A DNA stretch of 64,000 nt from Chondrilla cf. caribensis. Its lineage: Eukaryota; Porifera; Demospongiae; Chondrillida; Chondrillidae. Positions within the stretch are counted from its first letter, which is position 1; each line of letters begins with the position of its first letter. Both the position numbers and the translations under genes were made by a program. Below the pieces are notes generated by a model. It was given only the letters and a program-made list of their open reading frames with translations. It was not told the origin of the DNA and did no database searches. Of the stretch, positions 35,605-47,000 are shown piece by piece. The stretch covers positions 343,501 through 407,500 of the forward strand of contig OZ026558.1 in NCBI GenBank assembly GCA_964020155.1, read 5' to 3'.

Positions 35605-35875
35605 ATGTGAGTGTTCTGGTGTTAGTAATGAACACAATAGTACACTGGTGTTAGCAATGTACACAATAGTACACTGGTGTTAGCAATGTACACAATAGTA
35701 CACTGGTGTTAGCAATGTACACAATAGTACACTGGTGTTAGCAATGTACACAATAGTACACTGGTGTTAGCAATGTACACAATAGTACACTGGTGTTAGC
35801 AATGTACACAATAGTACACTGGTGTTAGCAATGTACACAATAGTACACTGGTGTTAGCAATGTACACAATAGTAC
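35605..35875 (+). repeat. 29-bp minisatellite (about 9 units)
   Basis: Same unit as 3580-4140. The 3' flank 35876-36035 matches 6566-6730. Confidence 0.95.
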
Positions 35876-36040
35876 ACACACCATGTAGTTTGCACAATTG
35901 ATTCATCCATTGTTGTATTAATTATACTCTATACACTGTATGCAGATCAGATAAGTTTGAAATGTATGAAAATCACATTTTAGTTTTGAAATGCTATTTC
36001 ATGCATTTATCATAATTCATTGAAGCTGTGATCAATTTGA

Positions 36041-36180
36041 TGATTTGAGCTCAGCAAGTGCCTACATGCCATTCGGAATTACCGTTGCCGCAAGCACAAT
36101 TGAAGCAACCATCTCTGCCACCCCTGCAGTTCCACCACCAGAGTTTAGTCCCGACTTCAAAAAAGATGAAGCTCTACAGG
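36041..36180 (+). pseudogene. lipase exon fragment
   Basis: Reads DDLSSASAYMPFGITVAAST, then the IEATISATPAVPPPEFSPDF segment and KKDEALQ. It corresponds to the middle of the exon at 7690-7540 but in the opposite orientation relative to the 29-bp array. It is cut off at both ends. Confidence 0.75.
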
Positions 36181-36890
36181 GGTGGAATTTAAAATAAAGA
36201 ATCTTACTGTATTTGATCACATTTAGCTTCAAGTTATTTGAGCTCTTAAATTTCTAAACTGAATGGACTACTAAAGGTGTCTTGGAAGCCATTTTCCCCA
36301 GTGTGATAACCATGTGACATCCTCCCTGGTGAACATTGGTGGGTAAATGGCGGTGTTGACGTCTACTTAGGTCTAGATCTTCTGAGAACTGGGAATCAGA
36401 ATTTTGAGGGAGAAAGACTATCAGTGTTGCCAACTCTCTTGTAGTCTGTTTCCTATAATTGCCCTTGGACCGCTGTGTGTGACACCAGGTGCCCCTCCCA
36501 CATTGTCTAGGTCTCGGTGTCCCGAATCCCCCCGTGTTACCCCATCTCTCTACTAGTTTCAGTTGGACTGGTATAGTTTGCTTGATTACTTTGCACCCAT
36601 AGGTTTGGTGTCAGTTGTAGATCAGGCACCTGTGTGGGTGTTGTCCGTTCCTTAGCTGCTTTGAAAGCAGTGTACACACCAAACCAGTTAATCCTTATGT
36701 CCCCTGTTTATGGGTATTGGTGGTAGGATATTGTGTGCATTTGAGGTATAATGTTGTTTGATATGAATGACCTTTATAAAGGCCACACAGGGAATTGATA
36801 CTTTGTATGGGATACAAGGTCCATTGATACACGTTACAATTGCATCTCCTCTGTGTTTCCGTCCTAAAGATGACATCGTGCTACTTCAAA
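36181..36890 (+). repeat. module copy
   Basis: Promoter-like block (36283-36375), CCGAATCCCCCCGTGTTACC, GCTGCTTTGAAAGCAGTGTA, then CCACACAGGGAATTGATACT. No gene. Confidence 0.65.
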
Positions 36891-37172
36891 GTAACCATAT
36901 TTCTCTATCCCTATTTGATACAATTGATGCATTTTTTAACATGGTATTACTCAGTTCTATTATTCACCAGAAACGCAGTTGCTAATCAGCATGAACACAC
37001 TGTGTCAAATGATCTAGTGTCTTGTGCTACTGATGTACATGCAGTATTGTACAGTGTTCATTTTCACATTACAGTACACAAGAAATACACACGCATACAT
37101 AGCTATTATACAGTCTGTGGTAGATTATTATAATTCTATCGTCCACTGTTTGCCAGTATATGATAGTATGCA

Positions 37173-37174
<2 letters not shown>
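36891..37174. other. repeat-derived DNA
   Basis: Shares CTTCAAAGTAACCATAT...GATGCATTT with 14765 and 13160; nothing coding recognised. Confidence 0.4.
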
Positions 37175-37231
<57 letters not shown>

Positions 37232-37241
37232 TGTGTGTGAG
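37175..37241. repeat. (GT)n microsatellite
   Basis: About 28 GT dinucleotides with two GA breaks at the right end. Confidence 0.95.
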
Positions 37242-37347
37242 TGCGACTTTGTGCATGTGATTCAAAGCCCCCATCAGGGCACTACCCATGTAGTGTCTAC
37301 TGCTTGTACACCCCAGCACTGATGTTGCTAGGTGACAAACTCCTTTG

Positions 37348-37740
37348 GGTGCCCACCTGCAGCATAGACAGGGCTCTCCTGTGATCCACTCAGAGTCAAC
37401 ATGTCCTGTTATTGTTTTTGTGAGAAGGTGTTGGTATGTGGAGGAGATGGAGACATGTAGTTCTGGTGGTGATACAGCTAGGAGTGATGTGTGTGCACAT
37501 GCTGAAGAATTGTCATGGTTACCATTGGGATTCCACATTGTCATTGTTCGGACAAACGAACTTAGTACTATAATTTGTGAGTGGGATGGTAATATTTGTC
37601 ATCTATAAGCAATGGTGTACACACTTACATTCCTCATCTGTTCTCTATTATCTAGGATACACCTGCATCCTGTGTACAACTAGCCATCACCTGCAACATA
37701 ACTTATATATGTACATACACACACACACATGCATGCAGGC
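37348..37740 (+). repeat. 370-bp module, copy 2 of 4
   Basis: Near-identical to 34713-35088. Confidence 0.8.
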
Positions 37741-37741
37741 A

Positions 37742-37912
<171 letters not shown>

Positions 37913-37914
37913 TG

Positions 37915-38492
37915 TGCTGTGTGTACATCTAGTAGTTATGTGTGTGTACAGCTAGTAGTGAAGTGTGTACAGTTAGTAGTGATGTGTGTACAGCTAGTAG
38001 TGATGTGTGTACAGTCATTAGTAATGTGTGTACAGCTAGTAGTGATGTGTGTACAGCTAGTAGTGGTGTGTGTACAGCTAGTAGCGATGTGTGTACAGAT
38101 TGTAGTGATGTGTGTACAGCTAGTAGTGATGTGTGTACAGTTAGTAGTGGTGTGTGTACTGCTAGTAGTGATGTGTGTACAGCTAGTAGTGGTGTGTGTG
38201 TACAGCTAGTAGTGATGTGTGTACGGCTAGTAGTGATGTGTGTACAGCCAGTAGTGATGTGTGTACAGCTAGTAGTGATGCGTGTACAGCTAGTAGTGGT
38301 GTGTGTACAGCCAGTAGTGATGTGTGTACAGCTAGTAGTGGTGTGTGTACTGCTAGTAGTGATGTGTGTACGGCTAGTAGTGATGTGTGTACAGCCAGTA
38401 GTGATGTGTGTACAGCCAGTAGTGATGTGTGTACAGCTAGTAGTGATGTGTGTACAGCTGGTAGTGGTGTGTGTACAGCTGGTAGTGGTCTG
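37915..38492 (+). repeat. 21-bp minisatellite array G (about 27 units)
   Basis: Carries more variants than other arrays (ACGGCTAGT, ACAGCCAGT, ACTGCTAGT), and a run of these (about 38160-38250) is repeated at 38350-38440. Array I at 40635-40775 shares the same variant set and the same 3' flank. Confidence 0.95.
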
Positions 38493-39130
38493 TACATTGT
38501 TTACCATAACTGTATCAATTTTAATATGCTCCTATATATGCAATGCGGTGTTACTCTGTATTTGTATATTCAACGTAAGTTGATGCAACAATTTGGCTAG
38601 GTAATGTGCATAGTGCAGGCACTATGATTATGTTATGTAATATTTGGTTATGATCACCATGGTAACATTCAATATTATTTATTTCGCTATCTCCCACTCG
38701 GCCAGTCCTGTCCATTCTCCTGTGTTCATCCCTCACAGTGTTTAGAAGGTCCAATGTCACCATGCTACAGTGGACCAGCACATGCCTGGAGTACATCAAC
38801 AATGGGCTCCACCACAATGATGGAGACTGTGCCAAGTTAGCCTGTCATGTATACACTGTGTGTACATGCATGCACAGTGGGACCTGGTTTATCTGACCAT
38901 GTTCCTTCTTTGTGAAATGTGTCATAAATCAAGGTCTTGGACAATCAGGGTACCAGCAGCTACATACTAACTACAGCTGTGTAACATGTGTAACAGTTGG
39001 AAAGACCTACAGATTCTAATCATGAAGTATACACTCTTCACTCGATGGTTAGTTAGTTAGTTGAGATTAACTCAAAGAAGTGATGGGTAGTATGTACTGC
39101 TTTTAATACAGCACTTTGGTTGCTAGGTGA
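38493..39130. other. duplicated flank with an exon-like piece
   Basis: 38500-38835 matches 40775-41455 apart from insertions there. The piece 38746-38833 reads VFRRSNVTMLQWTSTCLEYI after a CCTCACAG acceptor-like site; the copy at 41351-41440 keeps the frame (VFRRSNVTRVQWTNTCLEYI). I do not recognise it. Confidence 0.35.
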
Positions 39131-39136
39131 CAAACT

Positions 39137-39540
39137 TCTTTGGGTGCCTGTGTGCGGTATAGACAGGAGTCTCCCATGATCCACTCGGAGACAGCTTATC
39201 CTGTTATTGTTTTCGTGAGAGAAAGTGTTGGTATGTGGAGGAGATGGAGACATGTAGTTCTGGTGGTGGTACAGCTAGGAGTGATGTGTGTACACATGCT
39301 GAAGAATTGTCATGGTTACCATTGGGATTCCACATTGTTATTGTTCGGACAAACGAACCAAGCACTATAATTTGTTAGTGGGATGGTAATATTTGTCATC
39401 TATAAGCAATGGTGTAAAAACTTACATTCCTCATCTGTTCTCTATTATCTAGGACACACCTGCATCCTGTGTACAACTAGCCATCACCTGTAACATAACT
39501 TATATATGTACATGCATACACACACACGCTCGCAGGCATG
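39137..39540 (+). repeat. 370-bp module, copy 3 of 4
   Basis: As 34713-35088, with GTGTGCGGTATAG instead of CTGCAGCATAG at the left edge. Confidence 0.8.
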
Positions 39541-39619
39541 CACACACACACACATATAGTGTGATATGTGCATAGCTTATAGTGGTGTGAAGAGCTGGTT
39601 GAATATATAATATTGTACT

Positions 39620-40018
39620 GTGTGTACAGCTAGTAGTGATGTGTGTACAGCTAGTAGTGCTGTGTGTGTACAGCTAGTAGTGGTGTGTGTACAGCTAGTA
39701 GTGGTGTGTGTACAGCTAGTAGTGATGTGTGTACAGCTAGTAGTGTTGTGTGTACAGCTAGTAGTGATGTGTGTACAGCTAGTAGTGGTGTGTGTACAGC
39801 TAGTAGTGGTGTGTGTACAGCTAGTAGTGATGTGTGTACAGCTAGTAGTGGTGTGTGTACAGCTAGTACTGATGTGTGTACAGCTAGTAGTGGTATGTGT
39901 ACAGCTAGTAGTGGTGTGTGTACAATTAGTAGTGATGTGTGTACAGCTAGTAGTCATGTGTGTACAGCTAACAGTGGTGTGTGTACAAATAATAGTGTTG
40001 GGTATATATGCAGCTAGG
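39620..40018 (+). repeat. 21-bp minisatellite array H (about 19 units)
   Basis: Same unit; the right end decays gradually (ACAAATAATAGTGTTGGG, then CAGCTAGGAGTGATG). Confidence 0.95.
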
Positions 40019-40530
40019 AGTGATGTGTGTAAAGCACGGTGCCATGTGTTAATGCTTTATCACCATGTTTACCTGCTATTCCTGAGAGTGCATTTTTGAA
40101 TAGTACGCCCACGCATCTTTAATGATGCAGACAGCTTTTCAAACTTCAGTAGCAAATCCAGGGTTTGTCCCCACGAAGTCCCAATTTCCAATTGGAGGCG
40201 AGAATGGGTCTGGGCTATGCAAGGCAATGTGCTCCCTGCAAAGTCAATGAAAGCTGAAATTGTCTTTTATGTCCTAATCATTGTGTAATTGTGTGCTAAA
40301 ATGAAATTGCTTTTTAATCAGGAAATCCATTAGTTGTTGATCAAATAGTGCAGGAATTGCACACTGAGATGAAAAGAGAGCTGAACGTATTGTATACAGT
40401 TTCTGATCATGAAGTACAGACACTCTTCAATTGATGGCTAGCTAGTTGGTTGGGATTAACTGGAAGGAGTGATGGGTAGTGTCTCCTGCTTGTACACCCC
40501 AGCACTTATGTTGTTAGGTGACAAACTCCT
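40019..40530. other. mostly unrecognised DNA
   Basis: 40120-40240 has a short open run (TSVANPGFVPTKSQFPIGGE) that could be an orphan exon. 40405-40530 matches 39015-39135 (TGATGGGTAGT...GTGACAAACT). Confidence 0.3.
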
Positions 40531-40634
40531 TTGGGTGCCCACCTGCAGCATAGACAGGGCTCTCCCATGATCCACTCAGAGTCAACATATCCTGTTATTG
40601 TTTTTGTGAGAAGGTGTTGGTATGTGGAGGGGAG

Positions 40635-40775
40635 AGGTGATGTGTGTACAGCTAGTAGTGATGTGTGTACAGCTAGTAGTGGTGTGTGTACTGCTAGTAG
40701 TGATGTGTGTACGGCTAGTAGTGATGTGTGTACAGCCAGTAGTGATGTGTGTACAGCCAGTAGTGATGTGTACAG
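40635..40775 (+). repeat. 21-bp minisatellite array I (about 7 units)
   Basis: Interrupts module copy 4 (40531-40634), replacing its GGAGATGGAGACATG part. Confidence 0.9.
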
Positions 40776-40894
40776 TGTTTCCATAACTGTATCTATTGCA
40801 ACATGCTCCTATATATGCAATGCGGTGTTACTCTGTATTTGAATATTCAACGTAAGTTGATGCAACAATTTAGCAAGGTAATGTGCATAGTGCA

Positions 40895-40912
40895 GGGTTA
40901 GGGTTAGGGTAC
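40895..40912 (+). repeat. interstitial telomeric repeat insertion
   Basis: CAGGGTTAGGGTTAGGGTAC, where the otherwise matching sequence at 38620 reads CAGGCAC. Two to three TTAGGG units are present in one paralogue only. Confidence 0.8.
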
Positions 40913-41036
40913 TATGATTATGTTATGTAATATTTGGTTATGATCACCATGGTAACATTCAGTAATATTAATATAGCTATCTCCCACTCGGCCGGTCCTG
41001 TCCATTCTCCTGTGTTCATTCTCCTGTGTTCATTCA

Positions 41037-41342
41037 TTGGGGGGGGGGGGGGGTGCTGGTGGCTGAGAAGTGTGAGAAGAGGGCTAGAAGTGATTTCGCC
41101 CAGGATCAAATCCAGAAACCCAAGATTTCTTCCCTGTACCCCCTGCCAACACAAGGGACAAGAAATGAAGTAGCCACCAACTTTGATTAACTGTGATTAA
41201 TAGACAGATAAACTAATAATTAAACTACGTAAGTGTGATTGTTGTGATTGTTGTACTCTGTGATTCGTGGGTCCCTTGAAATGTAGCCTCCGGCTAAAGG
41301 GGTCCCCACGTAAAATAAGATATCAATATCAATATCAATATC
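41037..41342 (+). mobile_element. probable tRNA-derived SINE
   Basis: About 300 bp present here but absent from the paralogue at 38.73 kb (TGTGTTCATCCCTCACAG). After a G14-16 run the head contains GTGGCTGAGAAGTG (A-box-like) and, 35-40 bp later, GGATCAAATCC (B-box-like), the layout of a tRNA-type RNA polymerase III promoter. Near the tail is a hairpin (GTGGGTCCCTT ... AAGGGGTCCCCAC, inner stem AGCCTCCGGCT), then a terminal (ATATCA)n run, as in many SINEs. Clear target-site duplications were not found. Confidence 0.6.
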
Positions 41343-41634
41343 CCTCACAGTGTTCCGAAGGTCCAATGTCACCAGGGTACAGTGGACCAACACATGCCTG
41401 GAGTACATCAACAATGACCTTCACCGCAATGATGGAGATATTGATAATGGCCCAGACTAGAAATGACGTTTCATGCAAATTATAAAACTGTATTACATAG
41501 CTATTTCAATTATCATAAGTAATTATTAAATGAATAATTCAATAATTGCTATTACTATCACATATATAATATATGGTATTACAGTGTAAAGGATAAATGA
41601 AATAATTAGCACTATATACACATCTAAGTATACT

Positions 41635-43867
41635 CTATGTTCCATAGTGGAATTCTATGGATTCATCAATAGATACACCTGTGTTCTCGTCGGTGCACAC
41701 AATGTGGATCTCTGGGCCGTCAAATTCAATTTCCACTTGAACCTTACGATTCACACCACCTCTGGTGTCAGGCATGGGGACATGTATTGTAGCTAGATGC
41801 CGGCATCCTGGATCATCGGTGTATCTGACTTTGTGAGGAGCACAATATACATAGATGTTCATATTTGTGGCATCAGGCTCAAGTGGAACATATGTGCGTT
41901 TGATGAGTGTTTTTGTATTCTGGATTGTCCCACCACGGGAAAGAAATTCCTGATAGATGTCATCACAATGGTCCTTTCCCGTACTTTTAACATGGTACTT
42001 CTTATTAGCCGGGTGTTTGTCTGGATCAAAATCTTCCATAATCCCAATCCCATATGAATACTCTGATATACGTTCCTGGATAATCGTTGGATTGAACCCA
42101 TAAAGTACTGCTCCCTTGACGATGGCAAGACCACTTTCTGGAGGGCGGACGATATTGTCCTTTTTCACATTTGTAACTTTCTCTTGAACTGAATTATAGA
42201 GCAGGGGGGATGACGAGAAGGAACCAACCATGTACACTGCAGCAATGTTTGGGCTCTGCAAATCATCGTTAAGACAAGTCTGTATGCACTCTATTGGTTC
42301 AGTAAATAACTGAGCAAGAACCCCAATTTCTATTAGGAGCATTTTGGATGGTGAAATGGAGACTCCTTTTACTTTGCACTGCTTAATGAGGTTCGAAGCA
42401 CTGGTTCCTGAAATTTCAAAACAAGCTTCTCCGAAATTTTGATCCAGTCTGAAACGAACCAAATCTTTACTTTCTCCCTGAAGTGTTGTCTTGCATGCTT
42501 CGAATTCTTTCATGAGATCCATCCAAGCGTCTGTGTATTCTCGTTTGAGTCTGTCCATGAAATGAGTTTCACTTTTTTTCTTTTTCTGTTGTCTTCCAAA
42601 TATCTTTTCTAAAAGCTCTTCGAATGCTCTATCGACAAGGGTTCCTCCATATGCTCCTCCACTGGGTGGGGCCAGCTCCCTGACTACATAAGTATTGTCC
42701 TCTCTTCTATCAAGTGAGTGGTAGGCGATATCAACCGTTCCCCCTCCACAGTCCACTACGGCGTAGGTCAGGCTTCTAAGAGCTTTAGATTTATCCTTCT
42801 GCGCCTTCACATAAACAGCAGCACATTCAGGCTCCAAAGCAATCACTAATTGACTTCTTGTTGCCTTCTTACACAGCCCAGCCTGTAAGCAGTGAAATAG
42901 CTAGGTGAAGTGCTTGTTTAATATAGTAATGCATGTCATTTAAAATGCAGGATGTAAATCATTAAATCTGGCTTGCTACAATAATCCCACCCAACATGCA
43001 CCCAGGAGGAATGGTCCAGATTAATTCATATCTCAATAATTGATAACGCAACTACAACAGTACATTGAAATGTGAATGGACTGCATGTATACCTGACTTG
43101 TTGGCTATAGCTACAGTGCAAATAAGTGCCTAGTAGGTGGTACAGTGTAGCAGGACATCATAATTACCTAACTTGAATCCTATATATATATATAATATGA
43201 TCAATTTGAGCTAGTAGTATATTTTAATATAATATTATTTTTATACTTGACAATGTTATTACACACCTTATAAGCAGCTTCTCTCATGAAGTGTCTTGCT
43301 CCAGCACTCCAGATAGCGGGGACAGTTAGTACCCAGCGGATGTCACGTGAGTAGTCACTGATGGCAAGTCCTTCTAATTTACTATCAATGAAATTTATTA
43401 ACTTTGTCTTGAGATGTTCAAGGGCCCCTGAAAATATATCAATTGCTGGCATTGAGCTTCTATCATCACCATTAATAGGAGATATCCTGTACTGCATATC
43501 AAAATTCTAAAGACAAATTACGAAATTTGTATATAAAATGTCATATATTATATGATATAATAATTATTATAAACATACATACCTTCTCTTCATGCAATTT
43601 CATTTTAAAGTGCTTAAATAGGCGATGTGATTTCCTATCTACTGGCTCCAGGGTTCCGTATCTTTGTTCAGCATCCCACCCATAAGCAACTACTTCTCCA
43701 GTCTCATCCAGAAGAATAGTGGTTGGGGCCATGGTCACTAGATCTCCTCCTGGAGCACATTCCCACTCTGTGAAGGTTATCGGATCTTCATTGGCGTCTA
43801 CACCAAAGGCTAATTTAGTATTGGAAGTACCAAAGTCTATAGCTGCAACTACAGCCGGCTCACTCAT
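41635..43867 (-). CDS. HSPA12-type Hsp70 family protein
   Basis: Three exons on the minus strand: 43867-43583 (95 codons), 43506-43267 (80 codons) and 42882-41635 (415 codons plus stop), all phase 0 with GT-AG borders, total 590 residues. ATP-binding signatures of the actin/Hsp70 fold are present: VVAAIDFGTSNTKLAF (residues 7-22, phosphate 1), YAVVDCGGGTVDIAY (215-229, phosphate 2) and VYMVGSFSSSPLL (391-403, adenosine). WECAPGG, KMKLHEEK and VLTVPAIWS are characteristic of the HSPA12A/B branch, which lacks the canonical substrate-binding domain. This branch is cytosolic and greatly expanded in sponges and bivalves; its clients are largely unknown. It shares a short divergent promoter with the gene at 44067. 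Confidence 0.92.
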
Positions 43868-43908
43868 GGTTACTGAGTCCTACTGTGTGTTGCAGTGAAG
43901 TGTGCGAA

Positions 43909-43916
43909 CTTTTATA
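43909..43916 (-). promoter_or_regulatory. TATA box of the HSPA12-like gene
   Basis: TATAAAAG on the minus strand, 42 bp before the ATG at 43867, so the leader is short. Confidence 0.65.
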
Positions 43917-43972
43917 TCAGCAGCAATATAATGGAATTCATGAGTGTTCTGACCACACTCCATAGGTTGTGA

Positions 43973-43980
43973 TATAAAAG
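43973..43980 (+). promoter_or_regulatory. TATA box of the coiled-coil gene
   Basis: TATAAAAG on the plus strand, 86 bp before the ATG at 44067. With the minus-strand box at 43909-43916 it makes a mirror-image pair about 57 bp apart. Confidence 0.6.
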
Positions 43981-44066
43981 AACATCACAGTTCATTTTAA
44001 CCAGCTCATTGGGTAGTGTATATACTCAGTTTCTACATATTATGATATTTTAAGTGGATTGTTACA

Positions 44067-47000
44067 ATGGATGGATTTCGAAGTGGATGCCCCACACAAT
44101 CCCATTCAAATGATCCATATGGATTCCAGATGGATCAGTCTTCATCAGGTGGTTGGCAGCAAAATTTTCAGCCAACTCACAATCCCAGGCAAATGCAACC
44201 TGAACAACAGACACATCAGCCTCCTCTAGGTGCAAGGTATTTATTATAATATCTAATCATGCAATTAATACAATTGTTGTATAATAATTAAAACTATAGT
44301 AGTGTTTTACCGTTCACTGTAAAACTGTTTGAGTAAACATTAACTAATATATTCTTGTCACTAATTTGCAGGGTTTGGGGATGGCTCAAAAGCTGGTACG
44401 ATGTTATTTTTTTCAAATTTGATACTATGGTATTTGTTTTGGATACATTATCTGTGATTTAAATCATAGGTTTCAGTCTCCATCTCAAGGCAGTGAACCA
44501 CACATCATTGGTATTGAAAGCATCACCATGTATCGTCAGCAATATCGTTCATATCGCAGTGATGATGAACGTGTTGAACTTATTCGAAACATGTTAGTGA
44601 AGGTCAACATTTATATTCTATGCTATGTACTGTTACTATCATGTTTATTACTTTTGTATAGGATGTTAGCAATAGTAGAACAAGTTTCAGAATTGAAAGA
44701 TGTCAGTGGTGACAGGTTAGTTTCATGTAATGTATAACAATTTTTTAATAGTTTGAGTACCTTGCAAAGTAGTCTTTGCATGGGCTAGAGGTTTTCCCCA
44801 GTTTAAATAAGATTCCCTATCCCTATCCTATCCCTATAATACAATGTATATATTTCTTTGTAACTGTTACAGCAGATATGCATCTAAACACACTATATAA
44901 TATTATTATAGATAACCCAGGGATTGAATTAAATAATTTAAGGTGCCCTTTGGCTGCCCTTTCCACCTAGGGTATCACGTTGGTTAAAGTTGGATTGGTT
45001 TATTAGTTGTTTGGAATTGTTCAGAATGATGCACTATAATACATGTGTTCAACAATTTAATATCTCCCTCTACCCTTTGATCACCATGTATGTTTGTCTT
45101 CTCTCCCATAAGTACCCTGCTCAAAAATATACCATAGCTTATTAAAAATATCCCTGTACTCATGTTTGTACCTGTACCATATCACGGGATAGTTATAACG
45201 TACGTAATTATGAAATTTCAGGCATCTAATGATTGGAATGTTGAATAATTATCTCCTATGTCACGACTTACTGAGATTTGATTGCACAATGAGATTGTTC
45301 AGGCAACAAACTTTGCAAGAAATGACATGTTTTATGCAATTAATGTAATACTGACATGCTATCAGCATACAATCAAACATTATCACCACTTTCATTGGGT
45401 AAAATTATACTCATGCCAAAATAACAACCAGATCAGGCCAAAAAGAGCCTATAACATTAACAATCTAAGCAAATCCCAATATTACATGAAAGGCTCATGA
45501 TGGAATTACCTTAAGAACCGACATGCACTATTCATTCAAGTACAAAATTCAGATACATACCTATAAGAATCTTGAAAGTTAATGTGGGTCACAGACGATC
45601 TTCAGGAACCTTGCAATATTCAAACATACAACAGTATAATATTATGGCTGTGGGTGTGTTGTGTGCATACTTTTATGCATGTGTGCAAAATGTAAAATCA
45701 AAACGTTCCGTTAGGTCACTGCGCAGCACTGAAAATCGTCCCTAAACATAATATTGTATAATTGGCCAGTCCCATACACAAGTTACCTGCGAAGACAAAA
45801 TCTTTAGTTCAATAAAAATAGAGTTTTTACAGTAGCATGCTTCATGCACTGCATATGTCACTACATTTGAAAAATTGAAGCCTGAATTTATTGAAGTTGT
45901 ATAATATGCTACAGGCAACGGATGGTGAATATGGAATTTCTGGAAGGTCTGCAGCACGAAAATGTATTTCTTAAGTCAAAGTTGACGGAGACTGAAGCAG
46001 AGGTGGATAAGCTTCAAAACCAGCTGATAGGGTCAGTCCTTGTGTCATGGTCAGTGTTATTCGGTACTATATAATACTAATGATAATATTATGCATCTTC
46101 CAATTGCTATAAATAAATATCAGAATCAGGAAGGAAATGGTGATTACTGGGAAAATGCGAGGTGTCCTTCAAAATAGAGATAGAGCGGCAAATGAAAATG
46201 CTGTTAAGGACTATTTCTATCAAAAATTTCCCGCTTTTATGGATAAATATGGTAGTGGAGCCACAAAAGCAAGGAGAGACTGGACAGATTTATTTGTTGT
46301 ACGTTATTTTTCCATAATAATATGTTATACATGTGGATATGATGCTTCATTTTTCTCCAACACATTTGAAGAATTACCTGTGTACATTGCCTATACCATT
46401 GTTCATAGGAATGCTTTAAGGATGCCCGTGAACATCTTGCTCAAACAATGGCTGAAGCAAAGCGCTATGGAATTTCTGTCCCTGAACAGTTGAAAGACCT
46501 GGATGACCTGGTGTGCTTCATATTAGTTTATTGTAACATGATACTAATATGTGTATATGTAACTATGTATATACTGGACAGTGCAGACATACATTGGCAT
46601 AAGTCTGAAAATGTAATTACATAAATGCATAAGACATATAGCCTAGTATGTACATACATATATGATAACATAATATGTTAACAGTTACGGTAATGAATTT
46701 ATAGTCAACTTGTAACTGAGATTTGTTTCCAATACACAGAAAGCTGCAGTCAAAGATGTTCATGATGCAGAAGTGTGGGTGGAGAGGAGTAAAAACCCAC
46801 AATTTTGGAAAATATATAAGGCAGTCATGGAACTGAAAAGTACAATGCTTGCCCGAACTGAGATAAACCTAGAAGAAGAAATGAAGAGCAAACTGCGTGA
46901 GGTTAGATTGAGACTGTGGTTGTTTATGGAGAAAGATGGTCCTATAGACCAGATAGGGGTGGTCGAAAGGTTGGGGCAAAGGTCTGATATGCATCAACAG

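Noticed and set aside
38183..38600. Antimicrobial or silk-like repeat protein
   Set aside because: The heptad repeat is again the 21-bp satellite; there is no signal peptide, promoter or splice context.
41797..42134. Open frames antisense to or overlapping the HSPA12-like exon 3
   Set aside because: Shadows of a strongly recognised gene.
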